Part shown: piece after piece, positions 23,841-32,754 of the stretch | How the letters are laid out: the number at the start of each line of letters is the position of its first letter | Numbering within the stretch: the stretch's first letter is position 1 | Source of the DNA: JADCRZ01 sp037718865 | GTDB taxonomy: Bacteria; Bacteroidota; Bacteroidia; Chitinophagales; Chitinophagaceae | Assembly (NCBI GenBank): GCA_037718865.1 | Contig: JBBJMP010000022.1 | Span: 1-64,000 of the forward strand | DNA: 64,000 nt | Direction of reading: 5' to 3' | Position numbers and translations under genes: made by a program | The notes under the pieces: model-generated | What the model saw: the letters and a program-made list of their open reading frames with translations, nothing else | What the model was told of the DNA's origin: nothing | The model's database searches: none

Positions 23841-25541
23841 TTACATCGGCGGCCTTAAGGCTTCAGTATACTCAGCTTTGAATTTTGCGGCTTCCCTTGT
23901 TTTATGCTGGGCTGACAGGCTTTTATACATACCCAGCAAGGACCAGCCATTACCAGGATTCAAGATAAGGTCTTCCCTGTACACTTGCTCCGCTTCTTTT
24001 GCCCTGTTCATTTTTAACAGAAAGGCTCCCAGGTACTGCCTGGCTGGAATCAACCATTCCTGCGGTTCACGATAAATCAGCTTGTCTTCTTGTTCAACGG
24101 CCCGCTTAAAAGCTTCTATTGATTCAGCGGTTTCTCCCTCCTCATACAACAATTCACCCTTTAATATTTCTGCTGCTATGTTACCGCATTGTACCGGCTT
24201 ATTAAAAGGCATCAGGCGAACCGCCAGCAGGCTGTCTTGCAGGTCGCGTTCAAGGTTTCCGAGGCACTGTTTCGCTGCATGAAGGTTTTTGTTGTGTACT
24301 TGGGCCATTCCTTTGGCGAAATTATCGAGCACAGAAGCGTACTTCCATCGGGCATCCGGTGAAGGAGCCTGCAATATCAGCTGCCATTTACCCAGCCTTA
24401 CCCAGGCAATCACGGGCAGCATATATACATACTGCGAATAAGCATCTTTTTCTATGGGTGAATTCAGGTCAAGCATTCTGTTCCTGGCGCGAAAATACAC
24501 CGGCATACCTTTGCTAAACAAACCTGCATTCATGGCACAATAAGCCTGTACGGCAAAGATGTGTATTCCCGTATTTTTTCCTATCCCTATATTGGGAGCG
24601 AGAGAGTCTACAGCATTGTTTGCAGCATTAGCGTCTTCATTTACATATACTCCTTTGGCGAAGAGGCCGTTTCGCTGGTACATATGTGTGGCCATGTGCA
24701 CCATATGTCCCACACCTGGCATGGCATCTTTTAGCACGTCTGCATGACGCAGAGCAAGTTCGGGGTGTTTAGAGGCTTCGGTCAGGTGTATGTAATAATG
24801 AAGGGCCGCAGGGTGGACAGGATTTCTTGTAAAAATCGCCTCGCATAATTTTACCAGTTCGGGTGTCCACGGTTTAGGACTGCCATCGTTATTCCAAAAG
24901 TCCCATTTGTGTTTGAGCATCACTGCGTCTACGTACAATGCTTTAATATCATCATTATCAACATACTTTTCTGTAAGCATCAACATGGCAGCGGCATAAC
25001 TGCTGTCCAATTGATTACGGTCGGCATTGGTTTTATCAGTGGAGTACCTTTGTTGCATCGCATGTATGAGCTCCTTTTCTTTTTCATTGGCGTTTGCCAT
25101 GTGCCTGCGCAATAATTGCATTACAGGTAACACTCCTTCACTCATCTTATAGTAGTAACTGTTATAATAAGGTCCCAAAGAAAGCGCCTGCCCCCAGTAA
25201 GCCATGGCACAGCTCGTGTCGAAACGGGCAGCTTCTTTAAAGGATGCCAGGGCTTCTCTCAAATGGTAGCTGTGATAAAAATTCAGGCCCTGGTTGAAAT
25301 AGAATTGCGTGCTGTCGTTCTTGGTGGAAATGCGGTAAGTGTGACGCCCCAATCCAGGCACAACAGGTATGTATTTCCCGTTAACATCTGTGGCTATTCC
25401 TTTAGGTGCAGGTGCGCAACTTACAATATCGGTTTTTTCAGCCGGTGAAACTTTGTGGGGCCTTGTGTGAAATGCTGTTCCAGCACTTGTGATGATCAAA
25501 ACAAAAAATAACAGCCCTACCTTGGATATATGATTTCTCAT
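23841..25541 (-). CDS. Exported TPR protein, metal-free hypothetical
   Basis: About 566 aa. The start at 25541 gives a signal peptide (MRNHISKVGLLFFVLIITSAGTA); an in-frame upstream extension to 25628 has no coding character. TPR-like helices occur near residues 75-110 (NQGLNFYHSYHLREALASFKEA) and again at 430-555 (LKGELLYEEGETAESIEAFKRA). The central part carries the motif HYYIHLTEAS and HMATHMYQRNG, with conserved histidines, as in a family of Bacteroidota and Acidobacteria TPR proteins of unknown role. Its neighbour (a degraded sulfatase) suggests a polysaccharide-use setting, but this is weak. Confidence 0.82.
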   Translation of the reverse strand: MRNHISKVGLLFFVLIITSAGTAFHTRPHKVSPAEKTDIVSCAPAPKGIATDVNGKYIPVVPGLGRHTYRISTKNDSTQFYFNQGLNFYHSYHLREALASFKEAARFDTSCAMAYWGQALSLGPYYNSYYYKMSEGVLPVMQLLRRHMANANEKEKELIHAMQQRYSTDKTNADRNQLDSSYAAAMLMLTEKYVDNDDIKALYVDAVMLKHKWDFWNNDGSPKPWTPELVKLCEAIFTRNPVHPAALHYYIHLTEASKHPELALRHADVLKDAMPGVGHMVHMATHMYQRNGLFAKGVYVNEDANAANNAVDSLAPNIGIGKNTGIHIFAVQAYCAMNAGLFSKGMPVYFRARNRMLDLNSPIEKDAYSQYVYMLPVIAWVRLGKWQLILQAPSPDARWKYASVLDNFAKGMAQVHNKNLHAAKQCLGNLERDLQDSLLAVRLMPFNKPVQCGNIAAEILKGELLYEEGETAESIEAFKRAVEQEDKLIYREPQEWLIPARQYLGAFLLKMNRAKEAEQVYREDLILNPGNGWSLLGMYKSLSAQHKTREAAKFKAEYTEALRPPM

Positions 25542-25638
25542 AACCGGAAATTGACATTGAAGATAATTAATCTTTCCAGCTTCCTCCGATGAAACACTGG
25601 GTTTAAAATTTCTGATGCGGCCACGCATCAGAAGGTGA

Positions 25639-26142
25639 CTATTTGGATTGCTTGAAAAAATTATTGGTTTTATCTACCAGACCTTTAACAATAGCAGCGT
25701 AAGCTTTATTATTCGCCTGGTTGACCATCTCGTTTGAATCCACCCGGTGATCTTAGAGTTCGAGATCTTTGATCTCCAGCGGCTTGTTCCTGGCTGCCCA
25801 GCGCACCAGGCGAGTGAAATACTTTTCCGATCCCGGCCATATAATAACCGTTGTTTTTAAAATACTGCGGTAAGGTTATCACATTGGGCCCAGCCTTCCG
25901 GAAATGGGTAACCAAGTCATACACTTTTATACTGTCGGGGCGCAGGCCGGTTAGCATGCTGCTCCTTGACGGAGAGCAAACAGCCTGCTGGCAGTAAGCG
26001 CGGTTGAATAGCATCCCCTGTTTTGCCAACCGGTCAATATTCGGAGACACAATCTGCTACCTCTTCCTATCCAGGCAAATGACAGGAAACTCAGTGAAAT
26101 GCATACAATAAGCCTGATAAACAATACTATTGAAAGATTCAT
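25639..26142 (-). pseudogene. Sulfatase (iduronate-2-sulfatase-like), degraded remnant
   Basis: Three pieces of one sulfatase gene lie in order on the minus strand. First comes a signal-peptide piece (MNLSIVLFIRL, from 26142), then a catalytic piece in another frame with VSPNIDRLAKQGMLFNRAYC and the CSPSRSSMLTG sulfatase signature, whose Cys would become formylglycine. The segment that normally joins them (the metal-binding DDLRPELG part) is missing. After NNGYYMAGIGKVFH the frame jumps near 25810-25835 to a C-terminal piece (RLVRWAARNKPLEIKDLEL) that ends in DHRVDSNEMVN and stops at 25639. In that piece the Tyr of the usual ELYDH motif is a TAA stop (25753-25755). Well over half of a normal ~500-aa sulfatase has been deleted. 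It cannot be functional. Confidence 0.85.
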
Positions 26143-26163
26143 AGCGACTACCTGCATTTGACA

Positions 26164-26198
26164 ACCTTGAATCTTAAACTTTGAACTTTAAACCTTAA
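26164..26198. repeat. Intergenic 7-bp tandem repeat (5 units)
   Basis: Five consecutive 7-mers of the form ANYTTRA (ACCTTGA, ATCTTAA, ACTTTGA, ACTTTAA, ACCTTAA). They belong to the same family as the three units at 7176-7196 and lie between the sulfatase remnant and the GntR/ABC operon. Confidence 0.75.
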
Positions 26199-26288
26199 AC
26201 TTACATAATCCCCTGCATTCTCCCGCAGTATACGAACCTAACTCATAAATTAAATAAATTTGGAACAATCCCTAATGTAGATCAGTAT

Positions 26289-26314
26289 TGTAGTGTACTA
26301 CATAACTAATACAC
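26289..26314. promoter_or_regulatory. Candidate YtrA-type GntR operator
   Basis: Immediately before the ATG of the ABC ATPase lie two overlapping inverted repeats: TGTAG-TGTA-CTACA (26289-26302) and GTGTA-N12-TACAC (26293-26297/26310-26314). YtrA-type GntR repressors bind inverted repeats with GTGTA-like half-sites near their own operons, and a YtrA-type gene is the third gene here. Site identity is inferred. Confidence 0.42.
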
Positions 26315-26315
26315 A

Positions 26316-27170
26316 ATGATTAAAATTGAAAACCTTTCTTTCGGTTACCATCGCAAAAAACTGCTGTATAAAAATCTATCCCTCTCTCTGCCTTCAGGAA
26401 GCATCTACGGACTTTTAGGAAAAAACGGCGCAGGTAAATCAACATTGCTTAAAAACCTGATCGGTTTACTATTTCCAACCGAAGGCAATATTATAATCAA
26501 TGAGTTTATTCCTAAAAAGCGGTTACCCTCTTTCCTGGAAACTATTTATCTTATACCAGAGGAAGTTTATGTACCATCATTGACTATCAATCGTTACCGG
26601 GATTTATTCACCCCTTTCTACCCAAATTTTGATAATGAGCAGTTTGACTATTACCTGAAAGAACTGGATGTAAAAAATGAGGGCAAACTTAATACATTTT
26701 CTTTCGGCCAGCAGAAAAAGTTTATTATCGCTTTTGCCCTTGCCTGTAATACTAAAGTGCTTTTACTTGATGAGCCTACAAACGGGCTTGACATTCCATC
26801 TAAAACTAAATTCAGAAAACTGATCGCCTCTGTTATGCATGCTGACAGACTATTCTTTATTTCAACGCACCAGGTACGTGACCTTGAAAACTTGATTGAC
26901 AAAATAATTATTGTTGATAACGGCCAATTGCTTTTATATGCATCTATTGCCGATGTCAATGACAGACTTTGCTTTAAAACGGTAAAAGAGCTTCCACAAA
27001 ATATAAAAATTTTGTACTCGGAAGAATCTCTTAAAGGGATATCCATTATACACGAAAATATCGGTGAGGAAGATACCCGGGTTAATCTTGAGCAGTTGTT
27101 TAATGCTGTAACGGAAAAGCCTGAAGTAGCAAAGGCCATTTTTTCCATTAATGTAAGTAGTACCAGTTAA
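26316..27170 (+). CDS. ABC transporter ATP-binding protein (YtrB-like)
   Basis: A 284-aa ATPase with Walker A LLGKNGAGKSTLL, a shortened signature FSFGQQKKFIIAFALA and Walker B VLLLDEPTNGLD; FISTHQVRD contains the switch His. The C-terminal ~70 residues are accessory. It opens a four-gene operon with a membrane protein, a YtrA-type GntR regulator and an exported protein. Such GntR/ABC sets are typical of antibiotic- or envelope-stress-induced exporters in Gram-positives and Bacteroidota. The substrate is unknown. Confidence 0.93.
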   Translation: MIKIENLSFGYHRKKLLYKNLSLSLPSGSIYGLLGKNGAGKSTLLKNLIGLLFPTEGNIIINEFIPKKRLPSFLETIYLIPEEVYVPSLTINRYRDLFTPFYPNFDNEQFDYYLKELDVKNEGKLNTFSFGQQKKFIIAFALACNTKVLLLDEPTNGLDIPSKTKFRKLIASVMHADRLFFISTHQVRDLENLIDKIIIVDNGQLLLYASIADVNDRLCFKTVKELPQNIKILYSEESLKGISIIHENIGEEDTRVNLEQLFNAVTEKPEVAKAIFSINVSSTS

Positions 27171-27298
27171 CAAAGCGTCTTGCAAACAAGATATAAAATC
27201 CAGTGATACTATCAGCAAGTACTGCCGAACAAATGTGTAGCTGGTTATCAAAACTTTCGCCATCCATAGGGTGATTCGAACCAATTAAAAAGAATAAA

Positions 27299-28093
27299 AT
27301 GAACGATACCTTCAACATCAAACGTTTTGGATGGCTTTTTAAAAAAACTTTGTTAGAACGGCCTGTGCAACTGTTTGGGCTGGTAGGTCTTTCGCTAATC
27401 ATTTCTTTATTAATTTATGCTGCTTTTAAGGATTTAGTTGGTTACGATGAAGCACAAAACCTTTCATTTATATGTGGATTGGTTGGTGGGGGCGTTTTCT
27501 TGTCTTCGATTGTATTTAATTATTTTTCTTCCACTGCCAGTGGTTCGTCCTACCTTACTTTACCGGCCTCACATTTCGAAAAATGGCTTTGCGGAGTTAT
27601 CATCACCGGTATTATTTTCACCTTTTTATTCCTGGTCTTTTATCACATTATCGATGCAACGTTTGTACTGTTATATCATAACAGCCTGGATGTTAAGAAC
27701 CCGTATTACAAAGAAATGTATGAGTCGGTACATTCATTTTCGCTGGATGGCTTTATTGCAGGTAAAACCTATATCATGTATTTAAATGCTACCGGTGCCA
27801 TGCTTATTGGTTCATTATATTTTAATAAGGCAAGTTTTATAAAAGTCGCTTTAATTGTTTGTGCTCTGTATATTGGAGGTCACTTGCTCAATTACTTTAT
27901 AGCAAAAGCCGTCTTTGACAATATAGACAAGGCTCTCCCTTATTACTGTGTTTTCATACCGGTGGGTAAAGAATTTGGCAAGGTATTGCTTCCCGGCTAT
28001 GCATCAGTAGCCGTCGATATTAGTTTATTATATATTGTTCCCGCTATTCTTTGGCTGGTTACTTATGTGCGATTGCGTGAAAAAGAATTTTAA
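27299..28093 (+). CDS. Multi-pass membrane protein, likely permease of the GntR-linked ABC system
   Basis: A 264-aa protein with about six hydrophobic segments (roughly 25-45, 55-80, 100-125, 160-178, 182-205, 235-258). It has no strong family motif but the layout and position between an ABC ATPase and its GntR regulator identify it as the membrane partner. It starts 128 bp after the ATPase stop, an unusually long gap for this compact operon; no gene is visible in that gap. Bases nearby are AT-rich, like the rest of this operon. Confidence 0.82.
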   Translation: MNDTFNIKRFGWLFKKTLLERPVQLFGLVGLSLIISLLIYAAFKDLVGYDEAQNLSFICGLVGGGVFLSSIVFNYFSSTASGSSYLTLPASHFEKWLCGVIITGIIFTFLFLVFYHIIDATFVLLYHNSLDVKNPYYKEMYESVHSFSLDGFIAGKTYIMYLNATGAMLIGSLYFNKASFIKVALIVCALYIGGHLLNYFIAKAVFDNIDKALPYYCVFIPVGKEFGKVLLPGYASVAVDISLLYIVPAILWLVTYVRLREKEF

Positions 28094-28102
28094 AAGGTAA
28101 GA

Positions 28103-28474
28103 ATGGAATTTAAAGATAAACAGGCGATATACCTGCAGATAGCAGATTATGTTTGCGAGCAGATACTACTAAAAAAGTGGCCTTTGGGAGATAAGGTTTC
28201 AAGTATAAGAGACCTTGCGATAGTCATGGAGGTCAATCCAAATACAATTCAGCGTGCTTATGATTTTTTACAGCAACGCGAAATTATTACCAATAAACGC
28301 GGCATTGGGTATTTTGTTGAACAGGATGCTCTCAAACGTATTTTAACATTCAGGAGAAAACAGTTTATCCAAAATGAGCTACCGGTCTTTTTTCGTAACC
28401 TGTATTTGCTTACGATGGATTTCAAAGAAGTAAAGCAACTGTATGAACAGTTTATAAAAGAAAATTTTAAATAA
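28103..28474 (+). CDS. GntR-family transcriptional regulator, YtrA subfamily
   Basis: A 123-aa regulator, with the winged helix-turn-helix at residues 10-75 (IRDLAIVMEVNPNTIQRAYDFLQQREIITNKRG is split over this region) and only a short helical C-terminus. This length is diagnostic of the YtrA subgroup, whose members regulate their own ABC operons. The gene begins 9 bp after the membrane protein stop. It probably represses the operon through the site at 26289-26314 and is released by an unknown inducer, perhaps an envelope-active compound. Confidence 0.93.
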   Translation: MEFKDKQAIYLQIADYVCEQILLKKWPLGDKVSSIRDLAIVMEVNPNTIQRAYDFLQQREIITNKRGIGYFVEQDALKRILTFRRKQFIQNELPVFFRNLYLLTMDFKEVKQLYEQFIKENFK

Positions 28475-28481
28475 AAACAAT

Positions 28482-29315
28482 ATGAAAGGTAGTTCAGTAA
28501 TTCTGCTGGTTACATTCGTGCTATTGCTAATGGCTATGTTTGTTTCTAATTTTTTAATAAAACAAGAATACAATAACATAGATAAAAGCGATATATATTG
28601 GACTTATGGCAAGATACTGCAACAACCTTTTAAACATTTGAACATAGAGGGAGGAAATATCACAAATATTGCATTTGAGCAAAGTAAAAAGCCGTCTGTA
28701 CGTGTCCTTAAGAATTGGCAAGGTTATGAAAATAAAGTAGTAAAAACATATGTGAAGAATGACACGCTTTTCGTAAAATTTCCAAATACTATTAAGGATC
28801 CCAACGAAAGGCAATACGTACGACGGATCACCCTGGTTCGCATTTTTGCGCCTGAGCTGCTTTCTGTCAATGGTTTTGATACAAACTTCGGACTGTTCAA
28901 ATTAAAGCAAAGAAGCATCAAAATTAATTTGTCGGGAAGATCAAACCTTGAGGTGCAAAGTTATCTGCATAATTTTGACAGCCTTCATATTACGCAAAGG
29001 GATTCTTCAAAATGCGTTTTTGAAATGTCACCTGATTTAAAAGGCACAGAAGCTGCAATTTCCCAATCAGCATCAAAAGGTACGGTATCCATCCAGGCAG
29101 AATCAGGAGGTTTGGATATCCAAAAAACATTGGCTGACCACGATGTTAAATCCAATAGTTGGGAAACCATGTATATAAAGACAGTAGATGCAAATGTGCA
29201 AGGATTATCTTTGTTGGATCTTGGACATGCACAAGTTCATTCTTTAAACCTAAGTATTACGGACACTTCCGCCATTATACTTTCAGGAGGAAGCCTCAGA
29301 AAATTTAAAAGATAG
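28482..29315 (+). CDS. Exported or membrane-anchored beta-helix-like hypothetical protein
   Basis: A 277-aa protein with one N-terminal hydrophobic helix (residues 5-25) and no lipobox, so it is exported or anchored. The rest (about 60-277) is a regular series of short beta strands (INLSGRSNLEVQSYLHNFDSLHI; LNLSITDTSAIILSGG) resembling the DUF2807 auto-transporter-like head domain. It starts 7 bp after the GntR stop, so it is the last gene of the operon, closed by a terminator at 29350. Its role next to an ABC exporter is unknown. Confidence 0.75.
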   Translation: MKGSSVILLVTFVLLLMAMFVSNFLIKQEYNNIDKSDIYWTYGKILQQPFKHLNIEGGNITNIAFEQSKKPSVRVLKNWQGYENKVVKTYVKNDTLFVKFPNTIKDPNERQYVRRITLVRIFAPELLSVNGFDTNFGLFKLKQRSIKINLSGRSNLEVQSYLHNFDSLHITQRDSSKCVFEMSPDLKGTEAAISQSASKGTVSIQAESGGLDIQKTLADHDVKSNSWETMYIKTVDANVQGLSLLDLGHAQVHSLNLSITDTSAIILSGGSLRKFKR

Positions 29316-29349
29316 GGATGAAAACATCACACTATCATGCAAATAAAAT

Positions 29350-29373
29350 AGCCAGCATCTACTGATGCTGGCT
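29350..29373 (+). terminator. Intrinsic terminator of the GntR/ABC operon
   Basis: A perfect 10-bp stem AGCCAGCATC/GATGCTGGCT with loop TACT, followed by TTAAT, 34 bp after the last gene of the operon. Confidence 0.8.
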
Positions 29374-29436
29374 TTAATGGGTCTAAAATGATTAATATTA
29401 TGCGTGCATGTTAATCAAACTCCTGACGGTTTGTAT

Positions 29437-30570
29437 TTAATTTGCCGCCAGACCCACTGCTCCCATAGGTAACCCGCTTATATTTTCGATGTGGCTCAGG
29501 CTTCCGTCGTTTGCCAAGGCGAAAACGCTGATGGTTTGGTTACCGCCATTCAGCACGTAGAGATACCTGTTATTACCGCTCAGGGCTTCATCGATGGGTG
29601 AACTTCCCATGCCGGTCATGCCCGAGACCGCCTTAATCACATCGAGATTTCCGGTCATATCCGTTTTAAAGGAAGTAATGGTATGGCTCCCCGTGTTCGT
29701 TGCATATACATACCTGCCATCCTTGGTCATCACTACCCAGCAGGCGGCAGACTGTCCGGCTGACACTGGTCCGTCTATCAGGCTGATCATGCCGTCACCT
29801 TGAACACGGTACGAAGAAACTGTGCTGGCTCCAGGTGCCCCACCAGCTGCTTCAGACACATACAGATTACCGTTATGCCCTACAGCAAAGCCGAACGGGG
29901 TCATATTCGATGAAGAAAGGCTGTGCATCATTCCTGGTATGCCCTGCGCGTTTATTGTATAAGTAATGATCTTGTTTGTATTTTTTTCTGTAATGGCTAC
30001 TACCTTTCCATCAGCAACGAAAGAAATTTGAGCAGGTCCAGCATCCATGCTGCTTAAGGGTCGTGTGGAATTATCAATCGGTTGCAGTTTGCCATTTCCC
30101 ATTAGCTTAAATCCTGAAATGTTACCGGTTCCGCCTGCGTTTACAACAAAAACCAGCCCTTTATGCATAGTGATACTAATCGGCCTTGTTCCGCCCGAAG
30201 CAACTGTTGAAACCAGCTTGGGATTGTTGTCTGACAGGTTGAATGAAGAAATGGAATTACTGCCTGCATTAACTGCCAGTGCATAATGCTCATCATCGGA
30301 CAACACAATAGCACCCTGGCTTCCCAACCCGCTTCCGGTCCCTGTTCCGCCTGTCGGGAACTCGCCTGCATAACTAAGTTTCCCTTCAGACGAACGGGTG
30401 TAGGCGATGATTTTGTTTCCACTGGTCTGATTGCTAAGGGTCAATACATAACCCTTGTCAGTTCCCTTGCCCTTGTCTTTAATGATGTCAAAAATTGTTG
30501 AGGCCTTCTGGCAGGATGCCAGGAATAGAGATGCGATGGCTAACGCCATGAAAACGCTGTTCCGCTTCAT
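29437..30570 (-). CDS. Lactonase-type beta-propeller lipoprotein
   Basis: A 377-aa protein with a lipoprotein signal (FLASC, Cys20) and a seven-bladed propeller of the 6-phosphogluconolactonase (YbhE/Pgl) fold: repeated blades such as HYALAVNAGSNSISSF, RYVYATNTGSHTITSF and RYLYVLNGGNQTISVF. Lactonase activity is not assured for this periplasmic branch, which also includes structural propellers. Transcribed alone, away from the GntR operon, with a convergent terminator between them. Low-complexity Gly/Ser stretches occur between blades. Confidence 0.88.
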   Translation of the reverse strand: MKRNSVFMALAIASLFLASCQKASTIFDIIKDKGKGTDKGYVLTLSNQTSGNKIIAYTRSSEGKLSYAGEFPTGGTGTGSGLGSQGAIVLSDDEHYALAVNAGSNSISSFNLSDNNPKLVSTVASGGTRPISITMHKGLVFVVNAGGTGNISGFKLMGNGKLQPIDNSTRPLSSMDAGPAQISFVADGKVVAITEKNTNKIITYTINAQGIPGMMHSLSSSNMTPFGFAVGHNGNLYVSEAAGGAPGASTVSSYRVQGDGMISLIDGPVSAGQSAACWVVMTKDGRYVYATNTGSHTITSFKTDMTGNLDVIKAVSGMTGMGSSPIDEALSGNNRYLYVLNGGNQTISVFALANDGSLSHIENISGLPMGAVGLAAN

Positions 30571-30709
30571 AATTGTTTGATTTTTATGGTAAATAAATAG
30601 ATGCCTGGTATGATATCTAACCTACCCGCTTGTAATGGCGAATAGACATAAAACCTGATCTACGGTGTGTTATCCCGTGGTATAGATATTATAGTGTTAT
30701 TTGCTAAGT

Positions 30710-32023
30710 TCAGCGCATCGTCCTTGTGATGCCAATGTGTAAACCGGTGCCTGTAAGCGGGAGGCTGCCTATCCCGACCTTTTTCAAAGGAACCTGGATA
30801 TAGGGTTCGAAGCGGATACTATTTCTTTTACCAAACCGGTAATCATATCCGATCGCCAGGTCTATGGCAGCCATAAAATAGCGCCGGTCTTTTTTATACG
30901 ATCCATCGACTTCTTCCGGCAAACCATTCGTCATGGTATTATACCTGTTGCTCTCATCTGTCATAATATAGGAAGAAAATCCTGCTAAAGTATAAAAGCG
31001 GTGCAGGTTTTTGCCGGTCCAGGTATAACGCAGGCTAACCGGGATTTTAACGATCTGGCTGCTGCCTTTCACATCCATCACTTTCATATCCGGGGGCATC
31101 TGTAACCCGATCTCTTTCATACTAAAATATTCACCAGCTGTTGTGTAATAATGTTGTGCCTTGAACAATCCTGTTTCAACGGATAACCTGGGACCGAATC
31201 GATAGCCACCAACTACTCCAAGATCAAAACCAATCTTCTTCATCCGTTGACCTCTTACCGAATTCAGACCAGGCCCGGATACCAATCCATAATACAAGCC
31301 ATGTAAAGAATGTAAGGCCTTTCGTTTGTCTGTTTTTTTAAATAGGGTGCTAACCGGATGCATCCGACTGTAGGGCGTTGTTACCACAACATTACCCTGC
31401 TGCGAACGATGCAAGTCATCGTTAGGGTCGACACGAACCGGTTTAAGGAGCGTAGTGCCAGCATCCGGATCACTGTTGAAAATCACCCTTTGATTATCTT
31501 TCAGGACTGCTTTTTCTTTTGTTACTGCAGAGCGGGAATTCACATAGATCGCATTTACGGTATTTTTATTCGATTTAAAAACACTTGCTGCCTTACCGGT
31601 TGTAAAAGATTTATCCCGTTTAGACTGATACCGGCCTTGAACCCGGATAGTCTTGTTATTGCTGCCCGTTAGTATCTCCGCCTCAGCAGGTTCCGGCACC
31701 CGGTTCTTTCCCGCAGGAAATGTCTTATTTACAGTTCCATTCTGCCTCCCTCCGGAAACGGGTGATTCTTTCTCCGTTATTAAGATGTGTTGGTTTCCAT
31801 GACGATTTAAGCGCAGGACACCAAATAAAATCAACGCCAGTACCAACAGGAAAAGGCCGAAATACTTTTTTTTATTGTCTTTTCTATCCGGCTCCCGGGG
31901 AGACTCCTTATTTGACGAGATCTTAGCTGAGATCTCATCCCAATGATCAGGGCCAAGTTTCAAAGGGTAATCTTTTGATGCCCTGTTAAACAATTCATCC
32001 ATATTGTGTTCTAGATCCTGCAT
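30710..32023 (-). CDS. Sigma-factor-linked protein with inner-membrane helix and outer-membrane barrel
   Basis: A 437-aa protein in three parts. Residues 1-50 (MDELFNRASKDYPLKLGPDHWDEI) are cytoplasmic and resemble the N-terminus of other proteins encoded next to ECF sigma genes in Chitinophagaceae. One membrane helix follows (about 53-72, YFGLFLLVLALILFGVL). Next comes a long polar linker of about 170 residues. The last ~190 residues are a beta-barrel of the outer-membrane porin type (GGYRFGPRLSVETGLF, YTWTGKNLHRFYTLAG, RFEPYIQVPLKKVGIG). The first 13 bp overlap the end of the sigma factor gene, so the two are translated together, and this protein is the probable regulator or sensor of that sigma factor. 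Confidence 0.82.
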   Translation of the reverse strand: MQDLEHNMDELFNRASKDYPLKLGPDHWDEISAKISSNKESPREPDRKDNKKKYFGLFLLVLALILFGVLRLNRHGNQHILITEKESPVSGGRQNGTVNKTFPAGKNRVPEPAEAEILTGSNNKTIRVQGRYQSKRDKSFTTGKAASVFKSNKNTVNAIYVNSRSAVTKEKAVLKDNQRVIFNSDPDAGTTLLKPVRVDPNDDLHRSQQGNVVVTTPYSRMHPVSTLFKKTDKRKALHSLHGLYYGLVSGPGLNSVRGQRMKKIGFDLGVVGGYRFGPRLSVETGLFKAQHYYTTAGEYFSMKEIGLQMPPDMKVMDVKGSSQIVKIPVSLRYTWTGKNLHRFYTLAGFSSYIMTDESNRYNTMTNGLPEEVDGSYKKDRRYFMAAIDLAIGYDYRFGKRNSIRFEPYIQVPLKKVGIGSLPLTGTGLHIGITRTMR

Positions 32024-32583
32024 AGCTTGCCTTCCTCCATTTTTCTAATGCTGGTTTGCAATAAGATCCTCGCCCTGGATAAGCTTGATTTTGAGGTATT
32101 AACGGAAATGTGCAGAGCATCGGCAATCTCACTGTGTGTATACCCATCTACAACATACATATTGAAAACAATGCGGTAGTTCGGTGGTAGTTCCTTGATC
32201 AGCACGATCAGATTTTTATAGAGCAGCATCTGGTCAGCTTCATCCGTTTTGTCGGATATCTGCCACACCTCCTCACCAATACCGCCAATTTCCGGAAGCA
32301 TGCTGCTTCGCCTGAGTTCATCAATAGAACAATTAACCATGATCGCCTTCAACCATCCCATCAATACCTTTTCCGTATGCTCCTCTTCCACTTTCTTAAA
32401 CTGGTCAAAACGATGGAATGCTTTCACAAATCCATCCGTAACCACATCCATCGCTTTTTCATACCTGTAGATATAACGGAATACGATCTTGCACGCATAC
32501 CCACGATAGCGGTCATAAAGGATCCGTTGACACGTACTTTCCTTATTAATACAGCCGGAGATGATGCGGGTTAAGTTTTCCAA
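32011..32583 (-). CDS. ECF-type RNA polymerase sigma factor
   Basis: A 190-aa sigma-70-like factor. Region 2 (about residues 15-80, YRGYACKIVFRYIYRYEKAMDVV) and region 4 (about 125-185, LPPNYRIVFNMYVVDGYTHSEIA and SVNTSKSSLSRAR) are both present. It is paired with the barrel protein immediately downstream, whose first codons overlap its end. Targets are unknown; ECF factors of this class usually drive genes for envelope or polysaccharide responses. Confidence 0.92.
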   Translation of the reverse strand: MENLTRIISGCINKESTCQRILYDRYRGYACKIVFRYIYRYEKAMDVVTDGFVKAFHRFDQFKKVEEEHTEKVLMGWLKAIMVNCSIDELRRSSMLPEIGGIGEEVWQISDKTDEADQMLLYKNLIVLIKELPPNYRIVFNMYVVDGYTHSEIADALHISVNTSKSSLSRARILLQTSIRKMEEGKLCRI

Positions 32584-32754
32584 AGTCCAGTCTTGTTAAT
32601 ACATGCACGGGTATTTCCGGTGCAAGTGAAGTCTTGTTCAGGTTGAAGACCCCTTTCCTGCAAAATTTCTTTTATATGATAGTCTTCAGATATACATACG
32701 TGGCTGTTGGAAAAAGGTTGCAGGTAACGTATTTTAAATAAGGAAAAATCATAA

